Positions 40,559 through 49,822 of a DNA stretch of 64,000 bases are shown here, piece after piece. Below the pieces are notes generated by a model. That model was not told the DNA's origin and did not search any database. It saw only the letters and a program-made list of their open reading frames with translations. This DNA comes from Herbidospora solisilvae (GTDB lineage: Bacteria; Actinomycetota; Actinomycetes; Streptosporangiales; Streptosporangiaceae), in the NCBI RefSeq assembly GCF_009901565.1, contig NZ_WXEW01000012.1, forward strand, positions 248,001 to 312,000, given 5' to 3'. Every line of letters begins with the position of its first letter. Position 1 is the stretch's first letter. A program made the translations under genes and the position numbers.

Positions 40559-41581
40559 TCAGGTCCGCTTCGGTGGCGTCTCGCCCGAGCCCCGGGCCTG
40601 GAGCGTCACCGGGACGGTGACCTTCCGGACCGGGGTGGCCGGGTCGGCGATGCGGGTGCGGAGCATGGTGATGGCCGTGTCGCCGATGGCCGCGTCGTCC
40701 TGGGCGACCACCGTCAGGTCGGGGCGCAGCAGCGTCGCGAGTTCCGAGTCGTCGAAGCCGACGATCGCCACGTCGTCGGCGTGGTCGCGGAACCAGCGGA
40801 CCGTCTCGACGCTGAGTGTCGCGTTCCCGGTGATGACGGCGGTCGCCGGGTCGGGGCCCGACAGGGCGCTCTCCAGGGCGTGGTGGATGCGTTCGCGCTG
40901 TATCGGGCCGGTGTGGATCATGGCGTCGGCGGCGCCGCCCTGCGCTCGCAGGCAGGCCCGGAAGGCGGTGGCGCGTTCCTGGGCGGTGTAGATGCGCTCG
41001 TCGTCGCCGATGTAGGCGATGCGGCGGTGGCCGTGGGCGACCAGGTGGGCGAAGGCGGTCTCGATGCCGGCCACGTTGTCGGACAGCACGCAGTCGACCT
41101 CCAGGCCGAGCACCGGGCGGTCGACCGCGACGAGCGACAGGCCGGCCGCCAGTTCGGGGACCAGGTAGCCGTGGTCGGCGCCGATCGGTTCGAGCAGGAT
41201 GCCGTCGAAGCGGCGGCGGCACATCGACTCGACGACGTGGCGCTCGATCTTCTCGTCGTCTTCGGTGGAGGCGGCGAGCACCATGAGGCCGGCGGCGCGG
41301 GCGGCGCGTTCGACGGCGCGCAGCACCGGGTTCACGTGGGAGAGCTGGCGCACGGCCGCGCCGAGGGTGCCGGTCACGCCCAGGCGCAGGTGGCGGGCGC
41401 GTTCGTCGGGGCGGTAGTCGAGGGCCGCGATGGCGCTCCTGACCCGTTCGACCAGTTCGGCGCCGACGGTGGCGTCGTCGTTGACGACCCGGCTGACCGT
41501 CCGCAGTGCGACGCCCGCCTCGCGGGCGACGTCGACCATCGTCGGCCTGCGGCCCTTCCGCGTCCTCGGCTTCTCCTGCAT
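40559..41581 (-). CDS. LacI-family repressor of the mannoside regulon (probable)
   Basis: 340 residues from ATG 41581. Basic N-terminus, then a LacI HTH (PTMVDVAREAGVALRTVSRVVNDDATVGAELVERVRSAI) and hinge; the ligand domain has RFDGILLEPIGADHG, LVAVDRPVLGLEVDCVLSDN, HRRIAYIGDDERIYTAQERATAF and DDVAIVGFDDSELATLL. It is divergent from the oligosaccharide ABC operon, with a GATAACGTTATC operator between them at 41683-41698. A second copy 38 kb away (3539-3554) would put the GH95-like gene under the same repressor. Confidence 0.95.
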   Translation of the reverse strand: MQEKPRTRKGRRPTMVDVAREAGVALRTVSRVVNDDATVGAELVERVRSAIAALDYRPDERARHLRLGVTGTLGAAVRQLSHVNPVLRAVERAARAAGLMVLAASTEDDEKIERHVVESMCRRRFDGILLEPIGADHGYLVPELAAGLSLVAVDRPVLGLEVDCVLSDNVAGIETAFAHLVAHGHRRIAYIGDDERIYTAQERATAFRACLRAQGGAADAMIHTGPIQRERIHHALESALSGPDPATAVITGNATLSVETVRWFRDHADDVAIVGFDDSELATLLRPDLTVVAQDDAAIGDTAITMLRTRIADPATPVRKVTVPVTLQARGSGETPPKRT

Positions 41582-41651
41582 CCGCCTATCATCCGCATGA
41601 TCGCCCGTTGGCGCCATTCGGCCCGTGACCAATTCGTTGCCCGCCTCGCTC

Positions 41652-41698
41652 TTGAAACCTCCGCGCAACACTCTACGGTATCGGGATAACGTTATCTC
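41652..41698 (+). promoter_or_regulatory. Promoter plus LacI-type operator of the ABC/GH38 operon
   Basis: TTGAAA (41652-41657), 16-bp spacer beginning CCTCC, TACGGT (41674-41679), then GGGATAACGTTATCTC (41683-41698). The hexamers and spacing are the same as at 3539-3584 and the operators differ by one base. The operator covers the transcription start region. Confidence 0.88.
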
Positions 41699-41743
41699 AA
41701 TCGGCTTCGGGGAGCCGGATCGGCAACGAGGAGGGCTGTGCTG

Positions 41744-43042
41744 ATGCGCAGAACTTTGATATTCGGCCTGGCCGCGGTGCTGGCGGCGGCCGGTTGTGGG
41801 GTGGGCGAGACCCCGGGGGCCGAGGGCGGCGCGAGCGCGTCGGCCGGCGGCAAGGTGGAGCTGAGCTTCCTGGTCTTCGAGACGCCCAACCTGAACGCGG
41901 CGTTCTGGGACGCCGCCATCGCGCGGGCCTCCGCCAAGGTCCCCGAGGTGACCATCAAGAAGCTGGTGACGCCCAACATCGACCGCACGGCGTACGCCAA
42001 GCAGCTCGACGCCGCGGGCAACCTGCCCGACATCCTGCAGTCGGTCAACCCCGCCGGGTTCGCCCAGGCGGGGAAGCTGGCGCCGTTCACCGATGAGGAG
42101 CTGAAGAACTTCATCGCGCCGAAGGCGGGGGCCATCGGGGGCAAGGTCTACCAGCTCCCGTACAACACGCAGGTCATCCCGGTTGTCTATTACAACAAGG
42201 ACATGTTCGCCAAAGCAGGCATCACCCAGACGCCGACGACGTATCAGGAGCTTCTGGACATCTCCAAGAAGCTGAAGGACGGCGGCGTCACCCCGTTCAT
42301 CGTGGGCGGCGGCGGCGCCGACACGTGGGCGGACATGTACCCGCTGACCGGCACCGTGGCCACCGACGTCTACCGGAAGACGCCCGACTGGCTGCTCCAG
42401 CGGGCCCAGGGCAATGTCAAGTTCACCGACCCCGACTTCGTGGCCGCCGCCAAGAAGATCGAGGACCTGGCCAAGAACGAGTACATCGACCCGGCGGGCC
42501 TGAGCAGGTCCTACGCCGACACCGAGCAGGCCTTCCGCGACGGCAAGGGCGCCATGTACCCCATGGGCTCCTGGTTCGCCACCTCGGCCGACGCCAACAA
42601 GCCCTCGTTCGAGGTCGGCGCCTTCCCGTGGCCGACCGACGACGGCTCCCCTGTCACCCCGACCTTCACCGGCGGCGGCACCCTCGTCAGCGCGACCGCC
42701 AAGAACGTCGAGCTGGCCAAGAAGTGGGCCCTGGCGTTCGACGAGGACAAGGAGAACAACGACGCGTTCGTGAAGGCCGACGGCTCGATCCCGGCGATCA
42801 AGGGCTACACCCCGCCCGCCGACATGGGCCCGGTCTACAACGCGACCGTCGCGATCTACCAGAAGGGCATGCAGGAGGGCTCGATCTACGACGCCTTCTC
42901 GCAGGAGGCCGGCGACGGCGCGCTGCCCCCGGGCCTGGCCGACAAGGCCGCCCTCGGCGTCCAGGACCTGATCACCGGGAAGAAGAACGCCCAGCAGTTC
43001 GCCGAGTTCCTCGACGACGAGTACGCCAAGGCGACCCAGTAA
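41744..43042 (+). CDS. Oligosaccharide ABC transporter substrate-binding lipoprotein
   Basis: 432 residues from ATG 41744 (GAGGAGG 8 bases upstream). The lipobox AAAGC is in LAAVLAAAGCGVG; a Gly/Ser linker leads to a family-1 solute-binding fold (LPDILQSVNPAGFAQAGKLAPFTDEEL; YQLPYNTQVIPVVYYNKDMFAKAGI; GKGAMYPMGSWF; LITGKKNAQQFAEFLDDEY). This MsmE/MalE-like class takes up di- and oligosaccharides. It is the first gene of an operon that continues with two permeases and the GH38 enzyme, so the ligand is probably a mannose-containing oligosaccharide (inference). Confidence 0.94.
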   Translation: MRRTLIFGLAAVLAAAGCGVGETPGAEGGASASAGGKVELSFLVFETPNLNAAFWDAAIARASAKVPEVTIKKLVTPNIDRTAYAKQLDAAGNLPDILQSVNPAGFAQAGKLAPFTDEELKNFIAPKAGAIGGKVYQLPYNTQVIPVVYYNKDMFAKAGITQTPTTYQELLDISKKLKDGGVTPFIVGGGGADTWADMYPLTGTVATDVYRKTPDWLLQRAQGNVKFTDPDFVAAAKKIEDLAKNEYIDPAGLSRSYADTEQAFRDGKGAMYPMGSWFATSADANKPSFEVGAFPWPTDDGSPVTPTFTGGGTLVSATAKNVELAKKWALAFDEDKENNDAFVKADGSIPAIKGYTPPADMGPVYNATVAIYQKGMQEGSIYDAFSQEAGDGALPPGLADKAALGVQDLITGKKNAQQFAEFLDDEYAKATQ

Positions 43043-43188
43043 CCCCCATGTCCAGACAGGCTCAGCGGGGTGCGCGTCCGCGCGCCCCGCGCCCACCCGA
43101 TCGGCCGGCCCGGTAACACCATGACCCAGATCCAGCAAGGCAGGGCCCCGCGCCCTCACCCGGCCCGCGAACGCGACGTGGTGACCGG

Positions 43189-44133
43189 ATGACTCAGACG
43201 ATGCGGCGCGGGGCGCCCGAGAAGGTCCATCCCGTGCCCCGTCCCCGGCGACGCGGCAGGCTCCTGCCCGGCCTGGGCAGGTTCGCCCTGTTCGCGCTGC
43301 CCGGCCTGGTGGCCTACGCATTCTTCGTGCTCGTGCCGATCGGGATGACGGCGTACAACAGCCTGACCAACCTCAACCCCTTCAACCCGCCCACCCGGTT
43401 CGTGGGCCTGCGGAACTACGTCACCCTGCTGAGCGACGCCGAGTTCCACCAGGCGCTGCTGAACACCGTGATCATCACGGCGATCATCACCGTGCTGGCC
43501 AACGTCGGCGGCCTGCTGATCGCCATGCTGCTCGACCGGCCGACCAGGCTCTACATCCTGCTGCGCGGGGTGTTCTTCACCCCGGTCGTGCTCAGCTCGG
43601 TCGTCATCAGCGTGATCTGGCAGGCCATTCTCACCGACGACGGGCTGCTCAACTCGGCCCTGCGCGGGCTCGGCGTCGACGAGCCGCCCGGCTGGTTGTC
43701 CGACCCGGACCTGGCGATCTACTCCATCGCCTGGATCATGGCCTGGCAGATGCTCGGCTTCTGCGTCGTGGTCTACCTGGCCGGGCTCCAGGGGGTGCCC
43801 CGCGAGCTCAGCGAGGCCGCCGCGATCGACGGCGCGAGCGCGCTCCAGCGCTTCCGCAACGTCACCTGGCCGATGCTCGCCCCGGCGCTGACCATCAACG
43901 TGGTCATGCTGCTGATCACCGGCTTCAAGGCCTACGACCAGATCCGGGTCATCACCAACGGCGGCCCCGGCAACGGCACCACGGTGACCATGGCCTTCCA
44001 GGTCGTGCAGACCGCCTTCGTGAGCAACCGGATCGGCTACTCCTCGGCCCTGGCCGCGGTGATGCTCGCGATCGTCGCGTTCATCTCGGTGGTCGTGCTG
44101 CGGTTCCTGCAGAAGAGAGAGGTGTCCCGGTGA
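43189..44133 (+). CDS. ABC transporter permease (MalF/MsmF-like)
   Basis: 314 residues. Cytoplasmic basic N-terminus, then six predicted membrane spans (LFALPGLVAYAFFVLVPIGMTAYNSL first). The EAA loop that contacts the ATPase is EAAAIDGASALQRFRNVTWPMLAP (near 210-233). The operon has no ATPase, so a shared MsiK-type ATPase encoded elsewhere is expected, as usual in actinomycetes. The 146-base gap after the binding-protein gene has no clear hairpin. Confidence 0.94.
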   Translation: MTQTMRRGAPEKVHPVPRPRRRGRLLPGLGRFALFALPGLVAYAFFVLVPIGMTAYNSLTNLNPFNPPTRFVGLRNYVTLLSDAEFHQALLNTVIITAIITVLANVGGLLIAMLLDRPTRLYILLRGVFFTPVVLSSVVISVIWQAILTDDGLLNSALRGLGVDEPPGWLSDPDLAIYSIAWIMAWQMLGFCVVVYLAGLQGVPRELSEAAAIDGASALQRFRNVTWPMLAPALTINVVMLLITGFKAYDQIRVITNGGPGNGTTVTMAFQVVQTAFVSNRIGYSSALAAVMLAIVAFISVVVLRFLQKREVSR

Positions 44134-44942
44134 ACGCGCGGCCGATCGTCGCCACGTTCGTGGGCGTGGTGTTCTTCCTGCCCCTCTACCTGGTGCTGGT
44201 GAACATCTTCAAACCGAGCGCGGCCGTGGTGGCCGACCCCGCCGGGCTGCCGTTCCCGCCCACCTTCGACAACCTGGCGGCGGTGCTGAACCGGCCCGAC
44301 CACCTGTTCACCTTCGGCCTGATCAACTCGATCGCCGTGACCGCCCTGTCGGTGACGGTCCTCACCGTCTTCTCCGCCATGCTCGGCCACTATCTGGCGC
44401 GGGCAAGGCACTGGGCCGCCAAGGTCGTCATGGCCACGCTGCTGTGCGGGCTCATGATCCCGGTGCCGGTCATCATGGCCCCGATCACGACCGTGCTGAA
44501 GTGGTTCGACCTGATGACGACCCTCCAGGGGCTCGTGCTGGTGAACGTCGGCTACTACGTGCCGTTCGGGGTGCTGCTCTTCATGGGCTTCGTACGCGGC
44601 GTCCCGCTGGAGCTCGAAGAGGCCGCCGCGCTCGACGGCGCGAACCGGTTCCGGGTGTTCTGGCAGGTGGTCTTCCCGCTGCTGCGGCCCGCGTCGGCCA
44701 GCGTGATGATCTTCCTGGGCGTGTGGATCTGGAACGACTTCCTGACCCCGCTCATCGTGCTCGGCCCGGACAGCGGCACGACCGTGACGGTCGGCGTCTA
44801 CCGGGCCATCGGGCAGTACCAATCGGACTTCGGATCGGTCTTCGCCTTCATGTTCCTGGCGACGCTGCCGATCCTCATCTTCTACCTCGCCCTGCAGAAG
44901 AACTTCGTGAAGGGCCTTACCGGCGGAGCGGTCAAGGGATGA
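44130..44942 (+). CDS. ABC transporter permease (MalG/MsmG-like)
   Basis: 270 residues from GTG 44130, overlapping the previous stop (GTGA). Six membrane spans and the EAA loop (EEAAALDGANRFRVFWQVVFPLLRPASAS, near 172-200) identify the second inner-membrane subunit. C-terminus ALQKNFVKGLTGGAVKG is typical. Its stop overlaps the ATG of the GH38 gene. Confidence 0.94.
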   Translation: MNARPIVATFVGVVFFLPLYLVLVNIFKPSAAVVADPAGLPFPPTFDNLAAVLNRPDHLFTFGLINSIAVTALSVTVLTVFSAMLGHYLARARHWAAKVVMATLLCGLMIPVPVIMAPITTVLKWFDLMTTLQGLVLVNVGYYVPFGVLLFMGFVRGVPLELEEAAALDGANRFRVFWQVVFPLLRPASASVMIFLGVWIWNDFLTPLIVLGPDSGTTVTVGVYRAIGQYQSDFGSVFAFMFLATLPILIFYLALQKNFVKGLTGGAVKG

Positions 44943-47900
44943 ATCTGACGATCGAGTCCACCGAGCTGTTCGCCGGACCGGCCGACGCCCCGCGCCAGAT
45001 CCTGCGCGTCACGACGTCGGGGCCCGGCCCGATCGACGTCGAGGTCACCGGCGGGGCGTGGGGGGAACTGCGGGGTGTCCCCGGTACGGGGACCCACGAG
45101 GTCCCCGTCTCGACGCGGGCGCGGCCGGGGGAACAGGTGCCGATCACCGTGCGGGCCGGGGACCTGCGGGAGGAGGCGACGCTCCTCGTCGCCGAGCCCG
45201 GCTGGACCGTCCACCTCGTCTCCCACTTCCACTACGACCCCGTCTGGTGGAACACCCAGGCCGGGTACGCCAGCGAGTGGGAGGACCAGCCGGACGCCCA
45301 AGAGATCCGGATGAGCTTCCAGTTCACCGCGTTCCAGCTCATCGACGCCCACCTGGAGCTGGCCCGCCGCGACCCCGACTACAAGTTCGTGCTGGCCGAG
45401 GTCGACTACCTGAAGCCCTACTGGGACACCTTCCCCGAGCAGCGCGCGATCATCACCCGGCTCGTCGGCGAGGGCCGCCTGGAGATCATGGGCGGGACGT
45501 ACAACGAGCCCAACACCAACCTCACCGGCGCCGAGACGACGATCCGCAACGCCGTCTACGGGGTCGGGTTCCAGCGCGACGTCCTCGGAGGGGAACCCTC
45601 GACGGCCTGGCAGCTCGACGCGTTCGGGCACGACCCGCAGTTCCCGGGCATGATGGCCGACGCCGGACTCACCTCCAGCGCGTGGGCGCGCGGGCCGTTC
45701 CACCAGTGGGGGCCGATCCTGGAGGTCGGCACCTACGACACCCCCCACGGCGACCCCTCCGACATGCAGTTCCGCACCGAGTTCGAGTGGATCTCCCCGT
45801 CGGGGCGCGGCCTGCTGACCCACTACATGGCCGCCCACTACGGCGCGGGCTGGTCGATGGACTCCGCCCAGACGCTGGAGGCGGCCGAGCAGTCGGTGTA
45901 CGGGTTGTTCCTCGACCTCAAGAAGGTCGCCGCGACCCGGAACGTGCTGATCCCGGTCGGCACCGACTACAGCCCGCCGAACAAGTGGCTGACCGACATC
46001 CACCGCGACTGGAACGCCCGCTACGTCTGGCCGAGGTTCAACTGCGCGATCCCGCGCGAGTTCTTCTCGGCGGTCACCGCCGAACTGGCCGCCGAGGGCC
46101 GCCGCCTGTCGCCGCAGACCCGGGACATGAACCCGATCTACACCGGCAAGGACGTGTCGTACATCGACACCAAGCAGGCGCAGCGGGCGGCCGAGAACGA
46201 GCTGCTCGACGCCGAACGGTTCGCCGCCCTGGCGTGCCTGGCCGGGGGAGCGGAGTATCCGGAGGCCGCGCTCGACAAGGCGTGGCGGCAGCTCGTGTTC
46301 GGCGCCCACCACGACGCCATCACCGGCACCGAGTCCGACCAGGTCTATCTCGACCTGCTGGCGGGGTGGCGGGAGGCGTACGACCTCGCGGCGGAGGTGC
46401 ACACGGCGGCGCTGCGGCACCTGGCGGCCCGCACCGCCACCGACGGCGAGACGGTGATCGTCTACAACGCCAACGCGTGGCCGCGCACCGACCTCGTCCG
46501 GGTCACCGTGCCGGCGGGCCGCACGATCGCGGGCGTCCCCTGTCTGGTCGAGCACGCCGACGACACCCGCGCCGAGATCGTCTTCCTGGCCGAGGACGTG
46601 CCGTCGGTCGGTTACCGCTCCTACCGCCTCGCCGCATCGGGTGCCGGGGAGGAATGGGCCGTGGAGGAGACGTACACGATCGAGAACGAGTTCCACCGGC
46701 TCACGGTCGACCCGGCGCGGGGCGGCGGCGTGGTCTCGCTGGTCGACCTGACCACGGGCGACGAGCTGATCACGCCGGGCGAGGTGGGCAACGAGCTGGT
46801 GGTGTACGAGGAGTACCACGAACACCCGGTCTTCCGTGAGGGCCCGTGGCACCTGCTGCCGACGGGCGTCTCCACGGGGAGCGCCGCACTCCCCGCGCGC
46901 TCGGTGACGACCGAGCGGTCGCGGCTCGGCCGGCGGATCACCGTCACCGGTTCGCTCGGTTCCGTCACGTACACGCAGACGGTCACTCTGTGGTACGGCC
47001 TCGCGCGGGTGGACTGCGCCACCCACGTCGACGGTTTCGACGGCGCCGACCAGCTGGTGCGGCTCCGCTGGCCGTGCGCGGTGCCGGGCGCGGTGCCGGT
47101 CTCCGAGGTCGGCCACGCCGTCGTCGGGCGACCGTTCGCGCACCCCGACGTCGACACGGCCGAGCACCCGTGGACCCTCGACAACCCCGCCTACCAGTGG
47201 TTCGGGCTCAGCGCCCCGGCCCGGATCGCCTTCGCGAACGGGACCGGCGTGCCGATCGCGGTCGCCGAGATCGTCGTGCCGCACGAGGAGGACACCGCCG
47301 GCGCGCGCGACCTGGCGGTGAAGCTCGCCCAGTCGGGGGTGACCTCGACGACGGCGTACGCCCACGGCACCCGCTACGGCCTGTTGTCGTTCGACTCGAA
47401 CCTGCCCGACGTGCGGTTCGCCGTCGGCGGGCCGCACGAGAACGCCTTCACCGCCGAGGCCCTGCGGGCGGCCGGGCCGGCGTACACCGAGGAACTGGAG
47501 CGGCAGCTCGCGGAGAAGGGGTCGGCGGTGGTCTGGTTGCCCGCGCGGTACACCCGCGAGCAGGCCTTCCACCCCGAGTCGGACCTGCGTGGCGTGCTCG
47601 ACATCCCGGTCGTGGTGCTCGCCGGGTCGCCGGACAACGTTATCGAGGATCACGTGATCCGCGTCGACCAGAGGGCCGACCACGCCGAGGAGCGCCGGAC
47701 CGTCGCAGTGCTGAACCGGGGCGTGCCCGGGTTCGCCGTCGACACCAGGGGGCGGCTGCACCTGTCGCTCATGCGGTCGTCGACCGGCTGGCCGTCGGGC
47801 ATGTGGATCGACCCGCCGCGCCGGACCGCCCCCGACGGGACCGGCTTCGGCCTCCAGCACTGGAGCCACACCTTCGACTACGCCATCGCCTCCGGCGGCG

Positions 47901-49051
47901 GCGACTGGCGCGAGGCCGGGATCGTCGCCAAGGCGCACGACTACAACCACCCGCTGCGCCCGGTCGTCGAACCGGCCCACGCGGGAGGCCTGCCCGCCAC
48001 CGCGTCCCTGCTGACGGTCGAACCCGCCGGAGCGGCCGTGCTGGCCGCGTTCAAGGCGGCCGGGAACCCGACGGCGGGCGGCCGGGCGGTCCCGGCCGAT
48101 CCGCGCGCCGGGGTGACCGCGCGGTTCTACGAGCCGCACGGCACGTCCGTCGGGTTGCGGGTGACCTCGCCGTTCCCGCTGGTCGAGGCGGCGGTGGCCG
48201 ATTTGCTGGAGACCGCGACGAGCGAGGCCAAGGTCCGCGACGGCGTGCTGGTCGCCGACCTCGGGCCGAGCGAGATCGCCACGTTCGTGCTGAAGACCGA
48301 CGCGCGCGACCCCGAAGGTCCGGGCGACCGCCTCGGGCGGGCCGCCGAGCCCGCGCAGCCGGTGTTCTCGCGCTACTGGCTGCACAACCGAGGCTCGGCG
48401 CCGCTCGGCTACCAGCCGCTGAGCGTGCACGCGCGGGCCGTGCCCGGAGGGGTCGCGGTCTCGCTGGCCTCCGACCTCGTCGACGCCGCCGCCGAGGGCG
48501 AGGTCCGCGTGGTCGTGCCGCCCGGCTGGACCGCCACGCCGTCCCGTCGTCCGGTACGGCTCCCGCCACGCGGCTGGACCACCTTCGACGTCGCGGTGAC
48601 GCCCGCGCCCGGAGCGGGGGAGGGCCCCTGGCCGGCGGCGGTCACCCTGGCCCACGGCGGCCAGACCCACGAGGACGTCGTCTTCTTCGACGGATCGGGC
48701 CACCCGGTCAGCCCCGGCCCGGCGTCGCTGCTCGCGGTGGACGTGCCGGAGGAGGGCGTCGAGGCCCGCCCGGGAAAGCGGTCGCGGCTGCCGGTGACGT
48801 TGACCAATCGCGCCGCCTTCGCCATCCGGGGGGAGATCCAGGTGCTCGGCCCGTGGGGCACCTGGGAGGTCACCGGGCCGCTCATCCGCCCGCTGGAGAT
48901 CGCGCCCGGCGAGGAGACCGTGCTCGACGTGGTCGCCGAGGTGCCGCTGGGCATGCGGCCGGGGGACTGGTGGGTGCTGGTCAAGGCCATGTGGTTCGGC
49001 CGGGTGAGCTACTCGCCCGCCGTGCCGCTTCGGGTGCGGGGGCACCGGTGA
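44939..49051 (+). CDS. Giant GH38 alpha-mannosidase
   Basis: 1370 residues from ATG 44939 (ATGA overlap with the permease). Residues 1-90 are an N-terminal beta domain. The GH38 core follows: zinc site HFHYDPVWW (His98, Asp100), nucleophile Asp227 in AWQLDAFGHDPQFPGMM, and VFGAHHDAITGTESDQ with metal-binding His. Large beta domains occupy about 480-1000, and the C-terminus has NEW3-like sandwich domains (LPVTLTNRAAFAIRGEIQVLGPWGTWEV). No signal peptide: it cuts imported mannosides in the cytosol. Bacterial GH38 proteins are usually 800-1050 residues; the extra 300 or more are at the C-terminus. An operator-like GACAACGTTATC lies inside at 47633-47644. Confidence 0.93.
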   Translation: MNLTIESTELFAGPADAPRQILRVTTSGPGPIDVEVTGGAWGELRGVPGTGTHEVPVSTRARPGEQVPITVRAGDLREEATLLVAEPGWTVHLVSHFHYDPVWWNTQAGYASEWEDQPDAQEIRMSFQFTAFQLIDAHLELARRDPDYKFVLAEVDYLKPYWDTFPEQRAIITRLVGEGRLEIMGGTYNEPNTNLTGAETTIRNAVYGVGFQRDVLGGEPSTAWQLDAFGHDPQFPGMMADAGLTSSAWARGPFHQWGPILEVGTYDTPHGDPSDMQFRTEFEWISPSGRGLLTHYMAAHYGAGWSMDSAQTLEAAEQSVYGLFLDLKKVAATRNVLIPVGTDYSPPNKWLTDIHRDWNARYVWPRFNCAIPREFFSAVTAELAAEGRRLSPQTRDMNPIYTGKDVSYIDTKQAQRAAENELLDAERFAALACLAGGAEYPEAALDKAWRQLVFGAHHDAITGTESDQVYLDLLAGWREAYDLAAEVHTAALRHLAARTATDGETVIVYNANAWPRTDLVRVTVPAGRTIAGVPCLVEHADDTRAEIVFLAEDVPSVGYRSYRLAASGAGEEWAVEETYTIENEFHRLTVDPARGGGVVSLVDLTTGDELITPGEVGNELVVYEEYHEHPVFREGPWHLLPTGVSTGSAALPARSVTTERSRLGRRITVTGSLGSVTYTQTVTLWYGLARVDCATHVDGFDGADQLVRLRWPCAVPGAVPVSEVGHAVVGRPFAHPDVDTAEHPWTLDNPAYQWFGLSAPARIAFANGTGVPIAVAEIVVPHEEDTAGARDLAVKLAQSGVTSTTAYAHGTRYGLLSFDSNLPDVRFAVGGPHENAFTAEALRAAGPAYTEELERQLAEKGSAVVWLPARYTREQAFHPESDLRGVLDIPVVVLAGSPDNVIEDHVIRVDQRADHAEERRTVAVLNRGVPGFAVDTRGRLHLSLMRSSTGWPSGMWIDPPRRTAPDGTGFGLQHWSHTFDYAIASGGGDWREAGIVAKAHDYNHPLRPVVEPAHAGGLPATASLLTVEPAGAAVLAAFKAAGNPTAGGRAVPADPRAGVTARFYEPHGTSVGLRVTSPFPLVEAAVADLLETATSEAKVRDGVLVADLGPSEIATFVLKTDARDPEGPGDRLGRAAEPAQPVFSRYWLHNRGSAPLGYQPLSVHARAVPGGVAVSLASDLVDAAAEGEVRVVVPPGWTATPSRRPVRLPPRGWTTFDVAVTPAPGAGEGPWPAAVTLAHGGQTHEDVVFFDGSGHPVSPGPASLLAVDVPEEGVEARPGKRSRLPVTLTNRAAFAIRGEIQVLGPWGTWEVTGPLIRPLEIAPGEETVLDVVAEVPLGMRPGDWWVLVKAMWFGRVSYSPAVPLRVRGHR

Positions 49052-49764
49052 TCGCCGCTCTCGTCGAGGGCGCCCCCGTCACGCTGGAGCAGGTCGCCGG
49101 CCGGATGGCCGCACTGCGCCGCGGTCCCCGCGGCGACCTGCTCCCGGCCGACGGCACCACCGAGGGCCGCCAGCTCCGCCGCTGGGTCGTGCAGCTCCTG
49201 GTCGCCGAACGGGTCGTCGCCGCCGAGGCCGCGCGCCGGGGCCTGGAACCCTGGGCGGGCCCGCCGATGGAGTTGTCCGCCACCGCCCGGCTGGAGCTGG
49301 GCAGCGTCATGGCCGCCGTGCTCTCCGGCGACCGGCTGGCCCAGGCCCTCTACCGCGAGCTCACGGCCGGGGTCACGGTCTCCGAGGAGGACGTGCGCCG
49401 CTACTACGCCGCCAACCCCGACCGCTACCGGCCGGGACCGGCGCGTGCCGTCACCCACTGGCGGAACGGGGTGGCGGCCGAATACGAGGTGACCCGCGCC
49501 GAGCTCGTGCCCGAGGCGGTGTTCCGGGTGGCCGAGGGCGACCACGTGACCCATGGCGGGGAGGTGTTCGTCGTGGGGGCGTACACGAGACGGGATCTGA
49601 GCCTCGCCGAGGCGGCGCCGCGCATCCGCGCGGCGCTCCTGGACGCCGCCCGGCGGCGGCGGTTCGCTCTGTGGGCGGACGCCCGCTGCGCCGCCGCGGT
49701 GTTAACGCCCGGTTACGAGCATCCCGGCGACATCAACCATCCCGATCACACGCACCGGCATTGA
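49048..49764 (+). CDS. Folding-factor-like (SurA/PrsA N-domain-like) protein
   Basis: 238 residues from GTG 49048, overlapping the GH38 stop (GTGA). Pattern of N-terminal SurA/PrsA chaperone regions (PVTLEQVAGRMAALRRGPRG; RRWVVQLLVAERVVAAEAARRGLE; VTVSEEDVRRYYAANPDRYRPG), followed by a short domain that could be a degenerate parvulin. No signal peptide or lipobox, so it stays in the cytosol. Tight coupling to GH38 suggests a dedicated chaperone or accessory subunit for that very large enzyme (inference). His-rich C-terminus HPGDINHPDHTHRH is odd. Confidence 0.7.
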   Translation: MIAALVEGAPVTLEQVAGRMAALRRGPRGDLLPADGTTEGRQLRRWVVQLLVAERVVAAEAARRGLEPWAGPPMELSATARLELGSVMAAVLSGDRLAQALYRELTAGVTVSEEDVRRYYAANPDRYRPGPARAVTHWRNGVAAEYEVTRAELVPEAVFRVAEGDHVTHGGEVFVVGAYTRRDLSLAEAAPRIRAALLDAARRRRFALWADARCAAAVLTPGYEHPGDINHPDHTHRH

Positions 49765-49822
49765 TGTGCCAACCTACGGTCAGTTCCAGGCAATTCTCAG
49801 GGAAAGTCCGTAAGGTCCACAC

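Noticed and set aside
40113-41222. Long Pro/Arg-rich minus-strand frame across the RTX-like and LacI genes
   Set aside because: It is a GC-skew shadow of the RTX-like gene and the region behind it; the domain-bearing frames explain the DNA.
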